NCBI RefSeq assembly: GCF_014836635.1
Contig: NZ_JACSQL010000006.1
Span: 62,001-126,000 of the forward strand
Direction of reading: 5' to 3'
DNA length: 64,000 nucleotides
Origin: Paenibacillus gallinarum
Lineage (GTDB): Bacteria > Bacillota > Bacilli > Paenibacillales > Paenibacillaceae
Below are positions 61,254 to 64,000 of the stretch, piece after piece (the stretch's first letter is position 1; each line of letters starts with the position of its first letter). Below the pieces are notes generated by a model. That model made no database searches, was not told the origin of the DNA, and worked only from the letters and a program-made list of their open reading frames with translations. The translations under genes and the position numbers were made by a program.

Positions 61254-61766
61254 ATGATTGAAATTTCAAATATTTCGTATGAAGACAAATCAGTTTTACA
61301 AAACTTAATTCAACTATATAGATATGATTCTAGTGAGTATGATGGTCATGTCCTTAATAAATATGGACTATACCAACATAAATATTTGGACCATCAGTGG
61401 ACAGAAGAATACAGACGTGCATTTCTTATATATAAAGATGAAGAGTTAGCTGGTTTTGCTCTTATTATGCTTGGAGTACCGAGGGAGTTTGTTAAGCTAA
61501 GTGATGTTCAAGAAACTAATGTGATCAGTGATTTTTTTGTCTTACGGAAATACAGAGGGCAGGGTGTAGGAAAGCAGGCAGCATTTGATATATTTGATAA
61601 GTTTCCGGCCGCTTGGGAGATCAGACAAACACAGAGAAACCACGCAGCGAATCAATTTTGGAATAAAGTAATAAATGAATATACAAAAGGAAGATATAAG
61701 GAAGAATATTTAAATGGAAGTTGGGACGGTCCGGTGCAGTGTTTTCAAAGTAATAAGTATGATTAG
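61254..61766 (+). CDS. Cassette 26: GNAT acetyltransferase (LY-YD-SE subfamily)
   Basis: The 170-residue protein opens EISNISYEDKSVLQNLIQLY, with motif A ISDFFVLRKYRGQGVGKQAA and motif B RNHAANQFWNKVINEYTKG. It is closest in layout to the proteins at 6230 and 22598. ATG 61254 lies after AAAAGGAGG; the reading frame opens earlier, inside site 23. The cassette start TTAGAGG and cassette end CCTCTAA are perfectly complementary. Confidence 0.83.
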   Translation: MIEISNISYEDKSVLQNLIQLYRYDSSEYDGHVLNKYGLYQHKYLDHQWTEEYRRAFLIYKDEELAGFALIMLGVPREFVKLSDVQETNVISDFFVLRKYRGQGVGKQAAFDIFDKFPAAWEIRQTQRNHAANQFWNKVINEYTKGRYKEEYLNGSWDGPVQCFQSNKYD

Positions 61767-61795
61767 TAGGTTTTCAAGGATGGTGATACATCCTC

Positions 61796-61948
61796 TAACA
61801 ACATATGTACGCAGCAGGCTTTGCCGTTGGTTCGCGTGAAGAGGTAGGCAAAAGAAGATGATTCAGCTCACAACCCTGTGAAGCTAAGTCCGCAGGGCCC
61901 GGAGTATTCGCGCTTTAAGCCTCACGGGTTCGTAGATACAAGAATTAT
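61796..61948 (+). repeat. attC-like site 24
   Basis: 153 bases, CCTCTAACAACATATGTACG to CGTAGATACAAGAATTATAA. The right core is ATTAT instead of GTTAT. AGCAGGCTTTGCC inside. Confidence 0.75.
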
Positions 61949-61990
61949 AATGCGAAAGACAAAAGCTAATTTATTAATGGGGGGCTGTTC

Positions 61991-62785
61991 ATGGAAGAAA
62001 TTATTCGCTTTTACGATGTTGTTGATGAAGAATTACGATTTCAAAGAAATTCTAGAAAAATTGAGTATTTAACTACCTTAAGAGCATTAGAGGAAGTTAT
62101 TCAAAATCAATCGAGCATACTTGAATTAGGAGCTGGAACAGGAGCATATTCTTTTTACTATGCTAATGAAGGACACGTAGTTACAGCACTGGATGTTACA
62201 CCAAGTAATATAGACAAAATAAACGAGAAAAAAGCCGATTATAAAAATATTAGTTTGGAGGGAATTGTCGGAGATGCCACGGATCTAAGCCAATTTGAGT
62301 CAGGGGCTTTTAATACAGTTTTATGTTTCGGACCTTATTATCATATAATTGACGATGATGCGAGACGCACATTAATTGAGGAATCATTAAGAGTATTATC
62401 TTCCGGCGGTATATTAGCAATAGCCTATATTAATAAGTATTCAGTGGTTCCAATGCTTGTTAGGAAGATACCTGAATTCATTAATGAAGGCACAATTAGT
62501 AAAGTAGTGGACATCGGAAGTTTAAAGGGAAGGGACCCAGAATCATTTTGGACAGATTCACATTATACAACCCCCGTAGAAATTGAAGAATTTATGAACC
62601 AATTTGATGTTTCTATAGTAGATCATTTAGGGACAGATGGATTAAGTCACACTCTTAGTAATGAGGTAGATGAACTATCTGAACAGAAGTTTGAGATTTA
62701 TAAAAACTATCATTTTAAGACTTGTAGAGAAAGAAGTATTCTTGGAATTAGCTCGCATGGATTAATAATTTGTAGGAAGAACTAA
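61991..62785 (+). CDS. Cassette 27: class I SAM-dependent methyltransferase
   Basis: The 264-residue protein has motif I as SILELGAGTGAYSFYYANEG, ALDVTPSNI as motif post-I, and FNTVLCFGPYYHIID as motif II. The order is that of small-molecule methyltransferases. TGGGGGGCTGTTC precedes ATG 61991. Substrate unknown. Confidence 0.85.
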   Translation: MEEIIRFYDVVDEELRFQRNSRKIEYLTTLRALEEVIQNQSSILELGAGTGAYSFYYANEGHVVTALDVTPSNIDKINEKKADYKNISLEGIVGDATDLSQFESGAFNTVLCFGPYYHIIDDDARRTLIEESLRVLSSGGILAIAYINKYSVVPMLVRKIPEFINEGTISKVVDIGSLKGRDPESFWTDSHYTTPVEIEEFMNQFDVSIVDHLGTDGLSHTLSNEVDELSEQKFEIYKNYHFKTCRERSILGISSHGLIICRKN

Positions 62786-62818
62786 GGATGAATAGGGTAT
62801 CACAGAATGTCATTGACA

Positions 62819-62975
62819 TAACATAGTATCTACGCTGCGGGTTCTGCCTTGGTTCGAAAGAAGAGGTAAGCAGAGAGATGGACAGCTCACAACCGTGAGA
62901 GGCTGAGTTCTTCGTTGGACAAGGTAGCTGGAGCTCTCTTAAGCTTTTCGAGTTCGTAGATACCTAAACCGTTTT
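62819..62975 (+). repeat. attC-like site 25
   Basis: 157 bases. GTATCTACG pairs with CGTAGATAC; the right core is GTTTT. Interior GCGGGTTCTGCC and AGGCTGAGTTC. Confidence 0.78.
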
Positions 62976-63020
62976 GGGCAATTACTTGCTGAGCTAATGG
63001 GAAGGGGAATTTCCAAGTAG

Positions 63021-63692
63021 ATGATTTCATTTATTATATCAATATTGATGTATGAATCTCCCAGAGTTGTTTTTACTAAAGAAGAAATCGAGAAATACGA
63101 AGAACTATCAAAATCTCTTAATGAAGGAGGATTAATTGATTATTCTTTACAGTACCAAAAGTACCGTTTTCTAGAGTATTTATCATTGAAAGGAAACTAT
63201 GTATTTCACGGTTCTAATAACAACAATATCGAAAGATTTGAACCACGCAAACAGACGTTGTACAACAATGAACTTACTACAGCGGTGTTCGCAACGACAG
63301 AACCAATATGGTCTATTTTCTATGCAGTATTTAATCGAAGTGCATTAATCGGGAGTTTTCGAAATGGATGTATTATAGGACGAAGTAAAAAGTACCATTA
63401 TTATTCAATAAATGAATCTACAATAAAGAACAATCCTTGGACGGATGGCATGCTGTACATACTACCTAAAGATAAATTTCATATGTCTGGACAAGGGAAA
63501 GTGCAATTTGATGAGTGGATTTGCAATGAATATGTAACTCCAATAAGCAAGATAAGTGTATCCTTATCAGATTTTTATTTCTTAAATATAGTAGCAGTTC
63601 ACAAAGATAATGAGTCATTGTTTAGTACCTGGATGTTCTATAAAGCACGAACTTTATTGGCGAATTCAAAGAGGGCAAGTAACAACTTATAA
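63021..63692 (+). CDS. Cassette 28: unknown protein with ADP-ribosyltransferase-like pattern
   Basis: The 223-residue protein has YVFHGSNNNNIERFEPRKQT, then TAVFATTEPIWSIFYAVFNR. A HGS close to the start of a fold followed by FEPR and an AVFAT strand resembles the H-Y/S-x organisation of some ADP-ribosyltransferase-like proteins. I cannot confirm the catalytic Glu. Start uncertain: ATG 63021 (AAGGGG upstream but far) or 63048. The TAA stop is part of the next site's TAAC. Confidence 0.5.
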   Translation: MISFIISILMYESPRVVFTKEEIEKYEELSKSLNEGGLIDYSLQYQKYRFLEYLSLKGNYVFHGSNNNNIERFEPRKQTLYNNELTTAVFATTEPIWSIFYAVFNRSALIGSFRNGCIIGRSKKYHYYSINESTIKNNPWTDGMLYILPKDKFHMSGQGKVQFDEWICNEYVTPISKISVSLSDFYFLNIVAVHKDNESLFSTWMFYKARTLLANSKRASNNL

Positions 63693-63843
63693 CAATGTAT
63701 CTACGCTGCGGAAAGCCTCCTTGTCACGACAGATGCCGTAGGCAGAGATGTGAATTCAGCTCACAAACCTGCGAGGCTAAGTCGGTCGGACCCGGCGCAT
63801 TCGTGTCTTAAGATTCTCGGGTTCGTGAATACAAGAACGTTTG
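63690..63843 (+). repeat. attC-like site 26
   Basis: 154 bases, TTATAACAATGTATCTACG to CGTGAATACAAGAACGTTTG. The inner boxes do not pair (GTATCTACG with CGTGAATAC), unlike in the other sites. Confidence 0.75.
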
Positions 63844-63911
63844 GTAAAATTACTGCAATTGGTTGTTAGGAATGTGGATTCAAGAAGAACCTGATAAAGT
63901 GAGATGATAGA

Positions 63912-64000
63912 ATGTATGCTGTTGAATTGTTTTTTGAAGAGGAATTCGAGAAATACGTTAAGAATATCTGGAAGGGATTGAAAGACCAAAACATAAGTTC
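63912..64000 (+). CDS. Cassette 29: 2'-5' RNA ligase family-like protein (3' end outside window)
   Basis: The start MYAVELFFEEEFEKYVKNIW is the common beginning of LigT/YjcG-like 2H phosphoesterase proteins in Bacillales; the two HxT motifs would lie beyond the edge. It follows site 26, so the array continues past the window. Confidence 0.6.
   Translation, partial: MYAVELFFEEEFEKYVKNIWKGLKDQNIS

Larger units (their letters stand above)
40285..64000 (+). mobile_element. Integron-type gene-cassette array (continues past the window)
   Basis: About 25 plus-strand gene units are separated by related imperfect palindromes. Each palindrome opens with TAAC(A) and a TATTCACG-type box and closes with CGTGAATAC plus an AAGAACGTTA-type end. 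Cassette ends are self-complementary within each cassette rather than within each junction, as expected if each unit is excised and inserted as a circle at a site cut near GTTA. No integrase gene resembling IntI is present in the window, so by known nomenclature this is a cluster of attC sites lacking an integrase, or the right part of an integron whose integrase lies elsewhere. The boundary at the left is the degenerate site at 40285. No functional test can be made from sequence alone. Confidence 0.85.

Noticed and set aside
40285-64000. CRISPR array
   Set aside because: Repeats are 90-190 bases, vary between copies and flank protein-coding genes; there are no short identical repeats with spacers and no cas genes.
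40285-64000. REP/BIME elements or IS200/IS605-type hairpins
   Set aside because: Those lie without fixed relation to single genes and do not carry one orientation with unit-specific complementary ends; here each gene has its own matched pair of ends.
40285-64000. Retron, group II intron or diversity-generating element
   Set aside because: No reverse transcriptase gene is present anywhere in the window.

Overview
The window looks like chromosomal DNA of a Paenibacillus-type Gram-positive bacterium. The basis is AT-rich sequence, strong AGGAGG-type ribosome binding sites, TTG and GTG starts, two lipoprotein-dependent oligosaccharide ABC uptake loci of the LplABC style, a YesM/YesN-type two-component pair, a beta-mannosidase and an NhaC-type antiporter. 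Species was not determined; this rests on gene content and style only.

Layout. 1-8 kb: end of an FMN reductase gene (minus strand), an NhaC antiporter, then a plus-strand run of small accessory enzymes (GNAT acetyltransferases, an APH-type kinase, a Nudix hydrolase, an alpha/beta hydrolase) with gene fragments between them. 8-10 kb: a DinG/XPD-type helicase on the minus strand. 10.3-18 kb: a sugar locus made of a membrane-anchored AraC regulator, two ABC permeases, a binding lipoprotein, a sulfatase and a broken F5/8-type carbohydrate-binding domain gene. 18-26 kb: creatininase-like protein and cupin, hydrolase, broken APH gene, GNAT, two Nudix proteins, amidase and a Cys-rich TIMP-like exported protein. 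26.4-37.1 kb: histidine kinase and response regulator, two permeases, binding protein, beta-mannosidase and a pentapeptide-repeat protein, which together read as sensing, import and hydrolysis of mannose-containing oligosaccharides. 37.2-40.3 kb: decayed DNA (IS110 and MarR relics) around an intact LacY-type MFS transporter.

40.3 kb to the end is the remarkable part. It is a one-directional array of about 25 small accessory genes, nearly every gene followed by an imperfect palindrome of about 90-190 bases (27 sites plus one partial; two composite ones reach 234 and 315). Each site begins TAAC(A), continues with an L''-like TATTCACG box, holds two or three internal hairpins, and closes with CGTGAATAC followed by about AAGAACGTTA. 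This is the architecture of integron attC recombination sites and gene cassettes. The first 15-18 bases of a cassette are complementary to the last 15-18 bases before TAAC of the SAME cassette, not to the neighbouring cassette at the same junction, whereas the inner L''/L' boxes covary within a junction. Together these place the crossover in the AAC/GTTA segment, as in integrons, and indicate that each cassette was once a circle. No functional integron integrase is visible. One cassette encodes a tyrosine-recombinase-like protein that appears to lack its catalytic residues.

Cassette cargo includes an APH-type kinase, three GNATs (two of one shared subfamily), an ASCH protein, an S51 peptidase, a nucleotidyltransferase, DUF2785-like and DinB proteins, a nucleoside deaminase, a HAD phosphatase, a CPBP protease, a SAM methyltransferase, an LprI-like lipoprotein, possible HEPN-like and ADP-ribosyltransferase-like proteins, several small membrane proteins and unknowns. 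Several cassettes are broken by stop codons, frameshifts, internal deletion or an IS30 fragment, so the array is old and partly decayed, and it continues beyond the right edge.
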